A DNA stretch of 64,000 nt from NCBI RefSeq assembly GCF_004355005.1, contig NZ_SMSJ01000010.1, forward strand, positions 1 through 64,000, in the 5' to 3' direction. Position numbers and translations under genes: made by a program. The notes under the pieces were generated by a model. That model worked only from the letters and a program-made list of their open reading frames with translations. It did no database searches and had not been told where the DNA came from. Origin of the DNA: Dankookia rubra (GTDB lineage: Bacteria; Pseudomonadota; Alphaproteobacteria; Acetobacterales; Acetobacteraceae). Below are positions 8,103 to 16,189 of this stretch, one piece after another (position 1 is the first letter of the stretch; the number at the start of each line of letters is the position of its first letter).

Positions 8103-8474
8103 ATGGCGCATGAGGCATTCCGCGCGACCAACCGCATCTTCGAGGAAGATGCGATGGGCCGGGGCGACTTCGCCGCCCTGGCGCGGGTCTATACCGAAGG
8201 CGCCCGGCTGTTCTCGCCCGGCGTGCCCGCCATTACCGGGATCCCCGGCATCATCGACTACTGGAAGGGCGCCGCCGGTGCGCTCGGCGTCACCGGGGCG
8301 AAGCTGCACAGCCTGGAAGTGACCGTCACCGGCGACCGCGCGACCGAGCTCGGCCGCGGCGAGATCTTCACCAAGCCCGGGGCGCCGCCGGTCACCGTCA
8401 AATACGTGGTGCTGTGGAAGCAGGAAGGCGGCGCCTGGAAGTGGGACGTCGATTGCTGGAATCTCGACGCCTAG
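8103..8474 (+). CDS. SnoaL/DUF4440-type nuclear-transport-factor-2-like protein
   Basis: The 123-residue product fits the NTF2-like cone fold: an N-terminal helix pair (NRIFEEDAMGRGDFAALARV), a YTEGARLFSPG strand, then GIIDYWKGA and a C-terminal strand set ending YVVLWKQEGGAWKWDVDCWN. Proteins of this family act as small enzymes or binding domains; the substrate cannot be inferred. The ATG at 8103 is preceded by GGGAGG. The stop codon is followed immediately by a copy of the dispersed three-hairpin repeat. Confidence 0.75.
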   Translation: MAHEAFRATNRIFEEDAMGRGDFAALARVYTEGARLFSPGVPAITGIPGIIDYWKGAAGALGVTGAKLHSLEVTVTGDRATELGRGEIFTKPGAPPVTVKYVVLWKQEGGAWKWDVDCWNLDA

Positions 8475-8480
8475 CAAGGC

Positions 8481-8615
8481 AAGGCCGGGGAGAAGGTATT
8501 CTCCCCGGACCCTTGATCTGTTTCTCTGAGTCGGCACGCGCTGCGCGGCTGCAGCCGGACCTACGAGAAGCGACGGACAAGCTTGGGAATGGAATACTGT
8601 TCCCTCGCCAAGCTT
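8481..8615 (+). repeat. Dispersed three-hairpin repeat, copy A
   Basis: About 135 bp lie between two convergent genes. The first hairpin at 8485-8508 is a perfect 10-bp stem (CCGGGGAGAA / TTCTCCCCGG) with loop GGTA. It is followed by GGACCCTTGATCT, a degenerate central palindrome (about 8532-8560) and a third, imperfect hairpin at 8583-8615. It aligns along its length with copies at 38.8 and 55.3 kb. Its left end starts 6 bases after the upstream stop and its right end overlaps the stop codon of the crotonase gene. Confidence 0.75.
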
Positions 8616-9408
8616 ATCGCCCGCTGAAAACCGGCGGGCGCTTCTCGGCGAAGGCCTTCAGCGCCTCCCGGTGGTCCTCGGTGTCGCGGCAGCGGGTCAT
8701 GCCGAAGGCTTCGACATCCAGCGCCTCGGACAAGGTGCCCTGCTCGGCGACCTGCATGTTGCGCTTCATGTGGTGCCAGGCGACGCGCGGCCCGGCCGCC
8801 AGCTGCTTCGCCAGCGCCATGGTCGTCGCCGTCAGCTCGGCATCCGCCACCAGCTTGTTCAGCAGGCCGAGCCGGGCCATCTCGGCGGAATCGATGACCT
8901 CGGCGGTGAAGTAGAGTTCGCGCGCCTTGGCCGGCCCGACCAGGCGGTTGAGGAACCAATGGCCGCCGAAGTCACCGGAAAACCCCATCTTGCCGAAGGC
9001 GGTGCCCATCCGCGCGTTGGCGCCGCCGATGCGCATGTCGCAGGCCAGCATCAGCGACATCCCCGCGCCGGCCGCCACGCCGTTGACCATGGCGATGGTT
9101 GGCTTGGGCATCTCGTGCAGGATGCGGGACGCCTCCATCCGCGCGCGCAGCGACATCTGCGCCTGCTCCCGCGTGCCATCCAGGATCGGCTTCTCGCCGG
9201 TGGCGCGCGCCTTCATGTCGCCGCCGGCGGAGAAGCCGCGACCCGCGCCGGTGAGCACCACGCAGCCGACCGACATGTCGCCGGCGATGCGCGTCAGGGC
9301 TTCCAGCATCTCGGTCAGCATGTCGCCGCCGAGCGCGTTCAGGCTGTCCGGCCGGTTCATGGTGAGGGTGGCGACGCCATCCTGCTCGGTCACGAGAAGA
9401 TCGGGCAT
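8614..9408 (-). CDS. Enoyl-CoA hydratase/isomerase (crotonase) family protein
   Basis: The 264-residue enzyme has the crotonase fold: GRGFSAGGDMKA forms the first oxyanion-hole segment and NGVAAGAGMSLMLACD the second. Aligned by eye to rat enoyl-CoA hydratase, the position of Glu144 (within PEI/L) is replaced by FGKM, whereas the Glu164 position is kept (LVGPAKARELYF). The enzyme may therefore be an isomerase or other crotonase rather than a classical hydratase. It is divergent from the alcohol dehydrogenase gene, a plausible acyl-CoA/alcohol catabolic pair. The start has a good upstream AGGAGG. Confidence 0.88.
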   Translation of the reverse strand: MPDLLVTEQDGVATLTMNRPDSLNALGGDMLTEMLEALTRIAGDMSVGCVVLTGAGRGFSAGGDMKARATGEKPILDGTREQAQMSLRARMEASRILHEMPKPTIAMVNGVAAGAGMSLMLACDMRIGGANARMGTAFGKMGFSGDFGGHWFLNRLVGPAKARELYFTAEVIDSAEMARLGLLNKLVADAELTATTMALAKQLAAGPRVAWHHMKRNMQVAEQGTLSEALDVEAFGMTRCRDTEDHREALKAFAEKRPPVFSGR

Positions 9409-9518
9409 GGGTTTCCTCCTGCTTCTGCCGTCTGGCGCAGCCTATACCGCCGGCGCAGAATAGCGCGCTACCCGTCGCGCAAAGGCAATGACGCGACCGG
9501 AGGAGGAGAGGACATCCC

Positions 9519-10601
9519 ATGAAGGCAGCGGTCCTGCACGCGGCGAACGAGCCCCTGACCATCGAGGAGGTCACCCTGCAGAAGCCGAAGGCGCGGGAGG
9601 TGCTGGTGCGCACCGCCTTCGCCGGCCTCTGCCACAGCGACCTGCATTTCATCGAGGGCCTCTACCCCCATCCGATGCCGACCGTGCCGGGCCACGAGGT
9701 CGCCGGCGTGGTCGAGGCCGTCGGGTCCGACGTCACTTACCTCTCGCCCGGCGACCACGTGATCGGCTGCCTGTCGGTCTTCTGCGGCGCCTGCCAGCAA
9801 TGCACCGGCGGCCGCACCGTGCTCTGCGAGAATACCGAGGTGAAGATGGTGCCGGGCCAGTCCCGCCGCCTGTCCTGGAAGGGCGGGGAGCTCATGCACC
9901 AGTTCCTCAACCTTTCGGCCTTCGCCGAGCAGATGGTGGTGCACGAGAATGCGCTGGTGAAGATCGACCGCGACATCCCGCTCGACCACGCGACGCTGGT
10001 CGGCTGCGGCGTCATCACCGGGGTCGGCGCCGTCATCAACACCGCCCGCGTGCCCGCGGGCTCGACGGTGGCCGTCATCGGCTGCGGCGGCGTCGGCCTC
10101 TCGGCGGTGAACGGCGCGGCGCTCGCCGGCGCGTCGCGCATCATCGCGCTGGATACGCTGCCGGAGAAGCTGGAACTGGCGAAGGTTATGGGCGCCACCG
10201 ACACCGTCCTCGTCGGCAACGACGACCCGGTGCAGGCGGTGAAGGACCTGACCAATGGCGGCGTCGAGTTCAGCTTCGAGGCGCTGGGCCTGAAGAAGAC
10301 CGCCGAGCAGGCCTTCGCCATGCTGCGGCCGGGCGGCACCGCGACCATCGTCGGCATGGTGCCCTTCGGCCAGAAGATCGAGCTGCACGGCTTCGACTTC
10401 CTGCGCGAGCGGAAGATCCAGGGGTCGTCGATGGGCTCCAACCACTTCCGCACCGACATGCCGCGGCTGCTGACCATGTGGCAGCAGGGCCGCCTCAAGC
10501 TCGACCACCTGATCAGCTCGACGCTGAAGCTCGAGGAGATCAACGACGGCTTCAAGCGCCTGAAGGGCGGCCATGTGGTGCGGCAGCTGATCGCCTTCTG
10601 A
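9519..10601 (+). CDS. Zinc-dependent alcohol dehydrogenase (MDR superfamily, NAD-dependent)
   Basis: The 360-residue medium-chain dehydrogenase has catalytic zinc ligands in AGLCHSDLHF, the GHEVAG motif and VGCGVITG. A structural-zinc lobe CGACQQCTGGRTVLC carries the closely spaced cysteines, and the Rossmann motif is VIGCGGVGLSAVN. The aspartate after the second strand (IIALDTLPEK) favours NAD over NADP. The overall pattern resembles class III / aryl-alcohol type enzymes; the alcohol is unknown. An AGGAGGAGAGG ribosome site precedes the ATG. Confidence 0.9.
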   Translation: MKAAVLHAANEPLTIEEVTLQKPKAREVLVRTAFAGLCHSDLHFIEGLYPHPMPTVPGHEVAGVVEAVGSDVTYLSPGDHVIGCLSVFCGACQQCTGGRTVLCENTEVKMVPGQSRRLSWKGGELMHQFLNLSAFAEQMVVHENALVKIDRDIPLDHATLVGCGVITGVGAVINTARVPAGSTVAVIGCGGVGLSAVNGAALAGASRIIALDTLPEKLELAKVMGATDTVLVGNDDPVQAVKDLTNGGVEFSFEALGLKKTAEQAFAMLRPGGTATIVGMVPFGQKIELHGFDFLRERKIQGSSMGSNHFRTDMPRLLTMWQQGRLKLDHLISSTLKLEEINDGFKRLKGGHVVRQLIAF

Positions 10602-10690
10602 ACCGGGCGGCCGCGCTTCGCATCGGGACAAACGCGGCGCCGCCCGCGCGCCGCGTGCCCGGGACGACGCCCGCCCGTCCGGGAATCGCC

Positions 10691-11248
10691 CTATCGGATC
10701 CGGTCCAGCCGGTCGAAGTCCGAGGCGACCATGCCGGCGGCCGCCACCGTCTGCGGCATGCGCGGCATGTTGGACAGGCGGGCGAGCACCACTCTCGGCC
10801 CGGCCGGAAAGGCCGGGCCGGTCAGCGCCGCCTCCGCCCCGGCCTGGTTGCCGGCGCGCAGCGCGGCGCCGGCCCGGCGCATTGCCTCGATCACCGCCTG
10901 CGGGTCGGCGCTGGCCGGGATGCCGAGGTAGTCGCGCATCTCGGCGCGGCCCTGCTGCAGCGTCTGCACCACGGCCGGATTGAGCACCGGCGCGTAGATC
11001 GGGCTAGTCGCCAGCTCGCTGGCGAGGAATTCCTGCTGCTCGACCGCGACGGTCGCATTGGCGGGGGAGCCCACCCAGCGGCTGGGTTCGCCGAAGTTGC
11101 GCGGGGCGCGCAGCGCCGCGCCGCGCACCGGATCGCCGATGCCCCAGAGATAGGGCGCATTGGGGTCGGTCTCGCAGCCGCCAAGGGCCAGGATGGTGCC
11201 AATCCCGCCAAGGAGGGCCATCACCCCGCGTCTCGTCCGCATCCGCAT
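10691..11248 (-). CDS. Putative lipoprotein
   Basis: The 185-residue product starts with a basic N-terminus and a hydrophobic stretch ending in lipobox LALGGCE (Cys near residue 25), so it is predicted to be lipidated and placed in the envelope. The mature part has an NPAVVQTLQQGRAEMRDYLG segment and an Ala-rich C-terminal half; I do not recognise a family. A longer frame upstream exists, but the ATG at 11248, preceded by AGGCAGGAG, gives the signal peptide directly. Confidence 0.75.
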   Translation of the reverse strand: MRMRTRRGVMALLGGIGTILALGGCETDPNAPYLWGIGDPVRGAALRAPRNFGEPSRWVGSPANATVAVEQQEFLASELATSPIYAPVLNPAVVQTLQQGRAEMRDYLGIPASADPQAVIEAMRRAGAALRAGNQAGAEAALTGPAFPAGPRVVLARLSNMPRMPQTVAAAGMVASDFDRLDRIR

Positions 11249-11371
11249 CTCCTGCCTTGTGGTCCAGGCATATTCACGAAGCATGGAGCGGGCAAGCCTC
11301 GATGCGCGACCATGGGAGCGCCAGGGCGGAGGCCGCGTTGAGCCGGGATCGGAACGCAACGGAAGGTCACC

Positions 11372-11449
11372 ATGCGCGGCATCCTCCTCTGGCTCCTCGG
11401 CATCCCCATCCCGATCCTCATCCTGCTGTACCTGTTCCACGTGATCTGA
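11372..11449 (+). CDS. 25-residue single-span membrane peptide
   Basis: This very short frame encodes MRGILLWLLGIPIPILILLY followed by LFHVI. It is almost entirely a membrane helix with a double Ile-Pro kink. GGAAGG lies just upstream of the ATG. Peptides with the pattern LLWLLGxPIPxxxLL are widely seen as unannotated small proteins in proteobacteria, to my recollection. Its stop lies 26 bp before the first ompA terminator. It is divergent from the lipoprotein gene. Function is unknown. Confidence 0.6.
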   Translation: MRGILLWLLGIPIPILILLYLFHVI

Positions 11450-11474
11450 CCGGGTCTGGAGCCCGGACGCGAAA

Positions 11475-11498
11475 AAGGGGCGCCTCGCGGCGCCCCTT
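11475..11498 (-). terminator. Intrinsic terminator of ompA copy 1
   Basis: The inverted repeat AAGGGGCGCCTCGCGGCGCCCCTT forms an 11-bp stem. On the minus strand it is followed by a run of T (CCCCTTTTTC). The same 24-base sequence ends all four ompA genes. Confidence 0.85.
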
Positions 11499-11582
11499 CC
11501 CAATTCCGCCCCCCGAAGGCCGGCCCGGTTGTCCCGACCGGGCCGGTGGTGTCCCGGGTGTCGCCACCCGGGACGTTCAGGC

Positions 11583-12758
11583 TCAGCGGAGGACGATCTC
11601 GACCCGGCGGTTCTGCGGCTCGCGCACGCCATCGGCCGTCGGCACCAGCGGACGGCTCTCGCCGTAGGCGGTGACGGCGATCTCGTTGCGGCTGATGCCG
11701 CGGGCGACCAGCTCGGCCGCGACCGCATCGGCGCGGCGCTGCGACAGGCGCTGGTTGTAGGCCGGCGTGCCGGAGCGGTCGGCGTGGCCGGCCACCTCGA
11801 TCCGCGTCGACTGCACCCGGCCGGCGTTGGAGGCCGCCTCGGCGATGATCTCCCGCGCGCGGGCGGTCAGGTCGGCGCGATCCCAGTCGAAGAAGACCAG
11901 GTAGGTGCGCGCCGGGGCCGGCGCCACGGCCGGAGCCGCAACGGCAACCGGCGGCGGCGGCGGCGGCGGCTGGAACAGCGCGTAGCGCAGGCCGAGCATG
12001 ACCGAGTGGTTGTAGTTGTCGGCCTGGATCTTGCCGGCAGCGCCGATCTGGTTGTTGGTCGGGCTGCGGATCGTGGTGAACAGTTCCGGCTGCAGGGTGC
12101 CCATGAAGCGGTATTCCGCCGTCAGGGTCAGGCCGGTGACGCCGAGCCAGGTCAGCGGGGTGCCGACGCCGACGATACCCTGGTAGGCGAACTGCGCATC
12201 GGTGTCGTTGGCGTAGAGCACCGCGCCGCCACGGCCCGGGGCATTGCTCTGGCCGCGGATGTTGCGCCACTCGGTCCAGGCATAGCCGGCGCCGACGCCG
12301 ACATAGGGCTGGAAGATGGACTGGCCGAGGCCGAAGTTGGCGAAGTCGAAGTCATAGAGGACGTTCGCCATCACGCCGTAGGTGCGCTGGAAGCCACCGG
12401 TCCGGCCGATCGGAGCCAGGTTGAAGCCGCGGATGCTGTCGACTTCGTTCTCGCGGAAGTTGCCTTCGATTTCCGCCCGGAAGCCGTTGCCGAAGCCCCA
12501 GCCCAGGCTGCCGACGCCGCCCCAACCGGTCTTGAAGTTCGCCTTGCCGGCATTGTCGATGGTGACGTTGTTCGGCAGACCGAAATTACCCGGCGTGCTG
12601 CTGCCGCTGAGGTCGAACTTGGACGGGTTGTTGATCCAGTTCGCCCCGGCGCCGAGGCCGATGTAGAGGCCGGTCACCGGCTGGGCGCTGGCCGCGAGAG
12701 GGGCCACCAGCGGGGCCGCCAGGATGGTCGCTGCCAGCAGCGCCCTTTTCAGAGTCAT
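11583..12758 (-). CDS. OmpA family outer-membrane protein, copy 1
   Basis: The 391-residue precursor has a signal peptide cleaved after SAQ or ASA (residues about 1-24), an N-terminal eight-strand beta-barrel starting QPVTGLYIGLGAGANW, an Ala/Pro hinge near residues 260-285, and a C-terminal OmpA peptidoglycan-binding domain. The latter contains VFFDWDRADLT, GHADRSGTPAYNQRLSQRRA and the terminal NRRVEIVLR. It tethers the outer membrane to peptidoglycan. ATG 12758 is chosen because it starts the signal peptide; the longer frame adds an unlikely N-terminus. It is the first of four paralogues in tandem on this strand, each with its own terminator, so each is probably transcribed separately. Confidence 0.92.
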   Translation of the reverse strand: MTLKRALLAATILAAPLVAPLAASAQPVTGLYIGLGAGANWINNPSKFDLSGSSTPGNFGLPNNVTIDNAGKANFKTGWGGVGSLGWGFGNGFRAEIEGNFRENEVDSIRGFNLAPIGRTGGFQRTYGVMANVLYDFDFANFGLGQSIFQPYVGVGAGYAWTEWRNIRGQSNAPGRGGAVLYANDTDAQFAYQGIVGVGTPLTWLGVTGLTLTAEYRFMGTLQPELFTTIRSPTNNQIGAAGKIQADNYNHSVMLGLRYALFQPPPPPPPVAVAAPAVAPAPARTYLVFFDWDRADLTARAREIIAEAASNAGRVQSTRIEVAGHADRSGTPAYNQRLSQRRADAVAAELVARGISRNEIAVTAYGESRPLVPTADGVREPQNRRVEIVLR

Positions 12759-12885
12759 TGTCGCATCTCCGTGTTCGTGGCGCCTGCCGCGGGAACCGGG
12801 GGGTCGGTTCGCTGGCGACATGCGCTCATGCGCCTAAAGAAATCCGGGGCCGGAGGTTCATCGGTCCCGCTGCAAGCCCGGGCGC

Positions 12886-12903
12886 TGTTGCATCAGCGCC
12901 ACA
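12886..12903 (-). promoter_or_regulatory. Conserved ompA operator, copy 1
   Basis: The minus strand reads TGTGGC-GCTGAT-GCAACA, an imperfect inverted repeat of two 6-mers separated by 6 bases. It lies 127 bases upstream of the ompA copy 1 start codon. Equivalent sites precede the other three ompA genes at 129-138 bases. The binding protein is not known. Confidence 0.6.
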
Positions 12904-13029
12904 GTGCCCCGAAGGGGGGGCAAGGCGGGCGATGCGCGGCGCGTCGGAACGCCACGGAGGTAGAGCAGATTAGCCGCGCCAAGTGGCCCCACGGCTGCGC
13001 GAGCAGCCCGGTCGCAACGGCAGAAGACG

Positions 13030-13165
13030 GACCCTGTTGCCAAATAGACACGCCATATTTTGACTGTAAGTACAGTGTAACCAAGTATCGCAATCCAGTA
13101 TCGGTGGTGTGAGGCACCGGACGACGAAGCCAATGTCAGGCATGATACTTACAACATGGCTCCCG
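13030..13165. other. AT-rich island with a second operator-like site and a palindrome
   Basis: Between ompA copies 1 and 2 the base composition falls sharply compared with the surroundings. The island holds a second match to the ompA operator at 13035-13052 (minus strand CGTGTC-TATTTG-GCAACA) and a perfect palindrome ACTGTAAGTACAGT at 13063-13076. I see no gene in 12904-13283; the short frames here have no recognisable product. The island could be a distal regulatory region of ompA copy 1 or a remnant of inserted DNA. Confidence 0.4.
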
Positions 13166-13283
13166 CTTCCGTGATGCCGGTGCCTGCAGTTTGGCCGGAA
13201 GGGCTGCCGGACGGGTTTCCATGGCGGAACAGCGGGCAGGGCGCCGGCGCTGGGTGCAGGGGCGCGACAAGACGCCGAATCGG

Positions 13284-13307
13284 AAGGGGCGCCTCGCGGC
13301 GCCCCTT
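13284..13307 (-). terminator. Intrinsic terminator of ompA copy 2
   Basis: This is the second identical copy of the 24-base AAGGGGCGCC...GGCGCCCCTT stem-loop, 36 bp after the stop codon. The T run after it on the minus strand is shorter (CCCCTTCC) than in copy 1, so termination may be weaker. Confidence 0.75.
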
Positions 13308-13343
13308 CGCAGCATGGTCAGGCGCCGCCGGCGCCGCGGCGCT

Positions 13344-14507
13344 TCAGCGCAGGACGATCTCGACCCGGCGGTTCTGCGGCTCCCGCACCCCGTCGGCGGT
13401 CGGCACCAGGGGCCGGCTTTCGCCATAGGCGCTGACCGCGATATCGCTGCGGGCGATGCCGCGGGCCACCAGTTCCCCCGCCACCGCATCGGCGCGACGC
13501 TGCGACAGGCGCTGGTTGTAGGCCGGGGTGCCGGAGCGGTCGGCATGGCCCGCCACCTCGATCCGCGTCACCGCGGCGCGGCGGGCATTCTGCGCCGCCT
13601 CGCCGATGATCTGGCGGGCCCGCCCGGTCAGGTCGGCGCGGTCCCAGTCGAAGAAGACCAGGAAGGTGCGCGCCGGGGCCGGAGCCTCGACCGCCGGCGC
13701 CACCATCGGGGCCGGCGCCGGCGGCGGCTGGAACAGCGCGTAGCGCAGCCCGACCAGGACCGCGTGGTTGTAGTTGTCGGGCTCCACCTTGCCGCGGTCG
13801 GCCACGCTGTTGTCGGGCCGGCGCAACTCGGTCTGGATCTTCGGCGTCACGGTGCCGAGGAAGCGGTATTCCGCCGTGACCGACAGCCCGCGCAGGCCGA
13901 ATTGCCCGAGCGGGAAGGCCATGCCGGCGATGGCCTGGTAGGCGAACTGCCCGTCCGAATCATTGGCGGTCAGGCTGAGGCGGCTGAAGCTCGGCACGCT
14001 GGCGGCGCGGACGCCCTGCCACTCGGTCCAGACATAGCCGGCGCCGAGGCCGAGATAGGGTGTCACCGGGCTGCCGGCGATGCCGTAGCGGGCCAGGTCG
14101 ATGTCGTAGAAGACATTGCCCATGGCGCCGTAGCTACGCTGCTTGCCCTGGATGCCGATGAAGGGCGAGAGGTCGAAGCCGCCGATCGCGTTGACGTCGT
14201 TCTCCCTGTAGTTGCCCTCGACTTCCGCCCTTATGCCGTTGCCGAAGCCCCAGCCGAGCGAGGCGAGGCCGGCGAAGCCGGCATCGAACCGGGCGGTGCC
14301 GGCATTGTCGATGCTGGATTGCAGCTGGTAGCCACCGCGGCGCAGCGCGATGTCGGCGTCCTGCACCTGGTTCCAGCCGCCGCCGCCGGCGATGTAGAGG
14401 CCGGTGACCGGCTGGGCCCGGGCCTCGGCCCCTGCAAGGCCCCCCCAAGGCCCGGCCGCTGCCGAAAGAATGGTCGCTGCCAGCAGCGCCCGTCGAAAAC
14501 TGCTCAT
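13344..14507 (-). CDS. OmpA family outer-membrane protein, copy 2
   Basis: The 387-residue precursor has a signal peptide ending near EARAQ, a beta-barrel beginning QPVTGLYIAGGGGWNQ, and an OmpA domain with VFFDWDRADLTGRARQII and GHADRSGTPAYNQRLSQRRA, ending NRRVEIVLR. The barrel has diverged more from the other copies than the C-terminal domain has. The start ATG (MSSFRRALLAAT) is picked because it gives a standard signal peptide. The role is as for copy 1; different barrels may present different surface loops. Confidence 0.9.
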   Translation of the reverse strand: MSSFRRALLAATILSAAAGPWGGLAGAEARAQPVTGLYIAGGGGWNQVQDADIALRRGGYQLQSSIDNAGTARFDAGFAGLASLGWGFGNGIRAEVEGNYRENDVNAIGGFDLSPFIGIQGKQRSYGAMGNVFYDIDLARYGIAGSPVTPYLGLGAGYVWTEWQGVRAASVPSFSRLSLTANDSDGQFAYQAIAGMAFPLGQFGLRGLSVTAEYRFLGTVTPKIQTELRRPDNSVADRGKVEPDNYNHAVLVGLRYALFQPPPAPAPMVAPAVEAPAPARTFLVFFDWDRADLTGRARQIIGEAAQNARRAAVTRIEVAGHADRSGTPAYNQRLSQRRADAVAGELVARGIARSDIAVSAYGESRPLVPTADGVREPQNRRVEIVLR

Positions 14508-14636
14508 TCCTGCTCCGTCCCACTGAGATGCCGCGGCCCTGCAACCGAAGAACGGTTCCCCCGCGGGGCCGCGTGCAGGATGGAGAATGTTCAAGCGCTG
14601 GCCTGGGTTCGCGCCAGGCGGTGCATGGCAGCGGGA

Positions 14637-14654
14637 TGTGGCGGAAGGACCACA
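14637..14654 (-). promoter_or_regulatory. Conserved ompA operator, copy 2
   Basis: The minus strand reads TGTGGT-CCTTCC-GCCACA, which fits the shared motif TGTGkY-N6-GCMACA. It lies 129 bases upstream of the copy 2 start codon. Confidence 0.55.
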
Positions 14655-14693
14655 GCCGTGTATGGCGCGCGCGCCACGGCCCTTGAACGCAGA

Positions 14694-14717
14694 AAGGGGC
14701 GCCTCGCGGCGCCCCTT
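14694..14717 (-). terminator. Intrinsic terminator of ompA copy 3
   Basis: This is the third identical 24-base stem-loop, followed on the minus strand by TTTCTGC. It lies 28 bp after the ompA copy 3 stop codon. Confidence 0.8.
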
Positions 14718-14745
14718 CCCGACAAGCCCGATGCGGCCGGCCCGA

Positions 14746-15837
14746 TTACTTCAGGACGATCTCGACGCGGCGGTTCTGCGGCTCGCGCACGCCGTCCGCG
14801 GTCGGGACCAGCGGGCGGGTCTCGCCGAAGGCGCTGACCGCGATCTCGTTCCGCGCGATGCCCTGGCGGACCAGCTCGGCGGCGACCGCATCGGCGCGGC
14901 GCTGCGACAGGCGCTGGTTGTAGGCCGGGGTGCCCGAACGGTCGGCGTGGCCGGCCACCTCGATCCGCGTGGTCTGCACCTTGCGCGAGGCACCGGCAGC
15001 CTCGCCGATGATCTGGCGGGCGCGCTCGGTCAGGTTGTACTTGTCCCAGTCGAAGAAGACGAGGTAGGTGCGGGCCAGGGCCGGGGCGGCGACCGGCGCG
15101 ACCACCGGGGCCGGCGGCGGGGCCGGGGTATAGAGCGCGTAGCGCAGGCCGATCAGCGCCGAGACGTTCTCGTTCTTCGGCTTCCAGTAGCTCTGCTGCG
15201 ACACCGTCGGCGAGACGCGGCTGGCATCCTTGAAGCTCGGGTCGAGCGTCGCGTAGTAGCGGCCCTCGAGGGTGAGGGCGAGGCCCGGCACCATCGAGCC
15301 CAGCTCATAGGCGACGCCGAGGATACCCTGATAGGCGAACTCGCCCTTGGTCTGGGTCGAGGGGAAGCCGAAGCTGGCGCCCTTCTCGATCTCGTTCCAG
15401 CCGTAGCCGACGCCGGCGCCGATATAGGGCACCACCGGCCAGCCCATGCGGAAATCGTACAGCACGTTGACCATCGCGCCGTAGGTGTTCAGCCAGGGGC
15501 TGCTGCTGCTCCGCGGGCGGCCCGGGATGGTGGCGCTGTCGACCTGGTTGGTGCGGTAGTTGCCCTCGATCTCGGCGCGCAGGCCGTTGCCGAAGCCCCA
15601 ACCGAGCGAGAAGAGGCCCATGATGTTGGGATCGGTGCTCACCTGCGCCCTGCCGGTCGCGGTGTTCGTCACCCGACCGGGCGTGGCGACGAGCGAGCGC
15701 GAATAGTCGCCGTCCGCATCCAGACGGAAATTCGCGCCGACCCCGGCGCCCACATAGAGCCCCGTGACGGGCTGTGCCTGTGCGGCCAGGGGCAGCGACA
15801 GGATCGTCGCGGCCAGGGCGGCCTTCCTGAGGGTCAT
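14746..15837 (-). CDS. OmpA family outer-membrane protein, copy 3
   Basis: The 363-residue precursor has a signal peptide (MTLRKAALAATILSLPLAAQ), a beta-barrel from QPVTGLYVGAGVGANF, an Ala/Pro hinge around residues 225-250, and a C-terminal OmpA domain ending NRRVEIVLK. The last 190 or so coding bases plus the terminator (14689-14935) are almost base-for-base identical to the same part of copy 4, which indicates recent gene conversion or duplication. The barrel halves are clearly different proteins. RBS GAGGAGAGACGAGG precedes the ATG. Confidence 0.92.
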   Translation of the reverse strand: MTLRKAALAATILSLPLAAQAQPVTGLYVGAGVGANFRLDADGDYSRSLVATPGRVTNTATGRAQVSTDPNIMGLFSLGWGFGNGLRAEIEGNYRTNQVDSATIPGRPRSSSSPWLNTYGAMVNVLYDFRMGWPVVPYIGAGVGYGWNEIEKGASFGFPSTQTKGEFAYQGILGVAYELGSMVPGLALTLEGRYYATLDPSFKDASRVSPTVSQQSYWKPKNENVSALIGLRYALYTPAPPPAPVVAPVAAPALARTYLVFFDWDKYNLTERARQIIGEAAGASRKVQTTRIEVAGHADRSGTPAYNQRLSQRRADAVAAELVRQGIARNEIAVSAFGETRPLVPTADGVREPQNRRVEIVLK

Positions 15838-15974
15838 CCTCGTCTCTCCTCGATCGTTCATCGACCAACTGTCACGCCGTCGAAAGTATATTGCATGCCA
15901 ACACGACGGTGTGGGGAGAGACCTATCATCGCCTGCCCGGCAATGGCAGACCGTATGGACCATTTCCGCATCAA

Positions 15975-15992
15975 TGTGGCGGATAAGACACA
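15975..15992 (-). promoter_or_regulatory. Conserved ompA operator, copy 3
   Basis: The minus strand reads TGTGTC-TTATCC-GCCACA, 137 bases upstream of the copy 3 start. Downstream of it (about 15920-15955) a block reading TGCCATTGC...GCGATGATAGG on the minus strand is shared with copy 4 and may be the core promoter. The rest of the 350-bp gap 15838-16189 shows no gene. Confidence 0.6.
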
Positions 15993-16137
15993 CATAGGCA
16001 TGGCAAAATCATCACATCCCGGGCGACGGTGTCCGGAGCGATGCTTGGGGTTGATTTGAGCAGAAATGGAAATCTGATGCCGCGAGATTGCCCCGGCGGT
16101 TGGTGCCGCTGCGGAGTCGCCGAGGCCTCTATGCAGA

Positions 16138-16161
16138 AAGGGGCGCCTCGCGGCGCCCCTT
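16138..16161 (-). terminator. Intrinsic terminator of ompA copy 4
   Basis: This is the fourth identical 24-base stem-loop, followed on the minus strand by TTTCTGC. It lies 28 bp after the stop codon of ompA copy 4. Confidence 0.8.
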
Positions 16162-16189
16162 CCCGACAAGCCCGATGCGGCCGGCCCGA

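Noticed and set aside
12850-13283. Possible insertion-sequence remnant between ompA copies 1 and 2
   Set aside because: The AT-rich stretch looked foreign, but I found no transposase fragment, no terminal inverted repeats and no target duplication.
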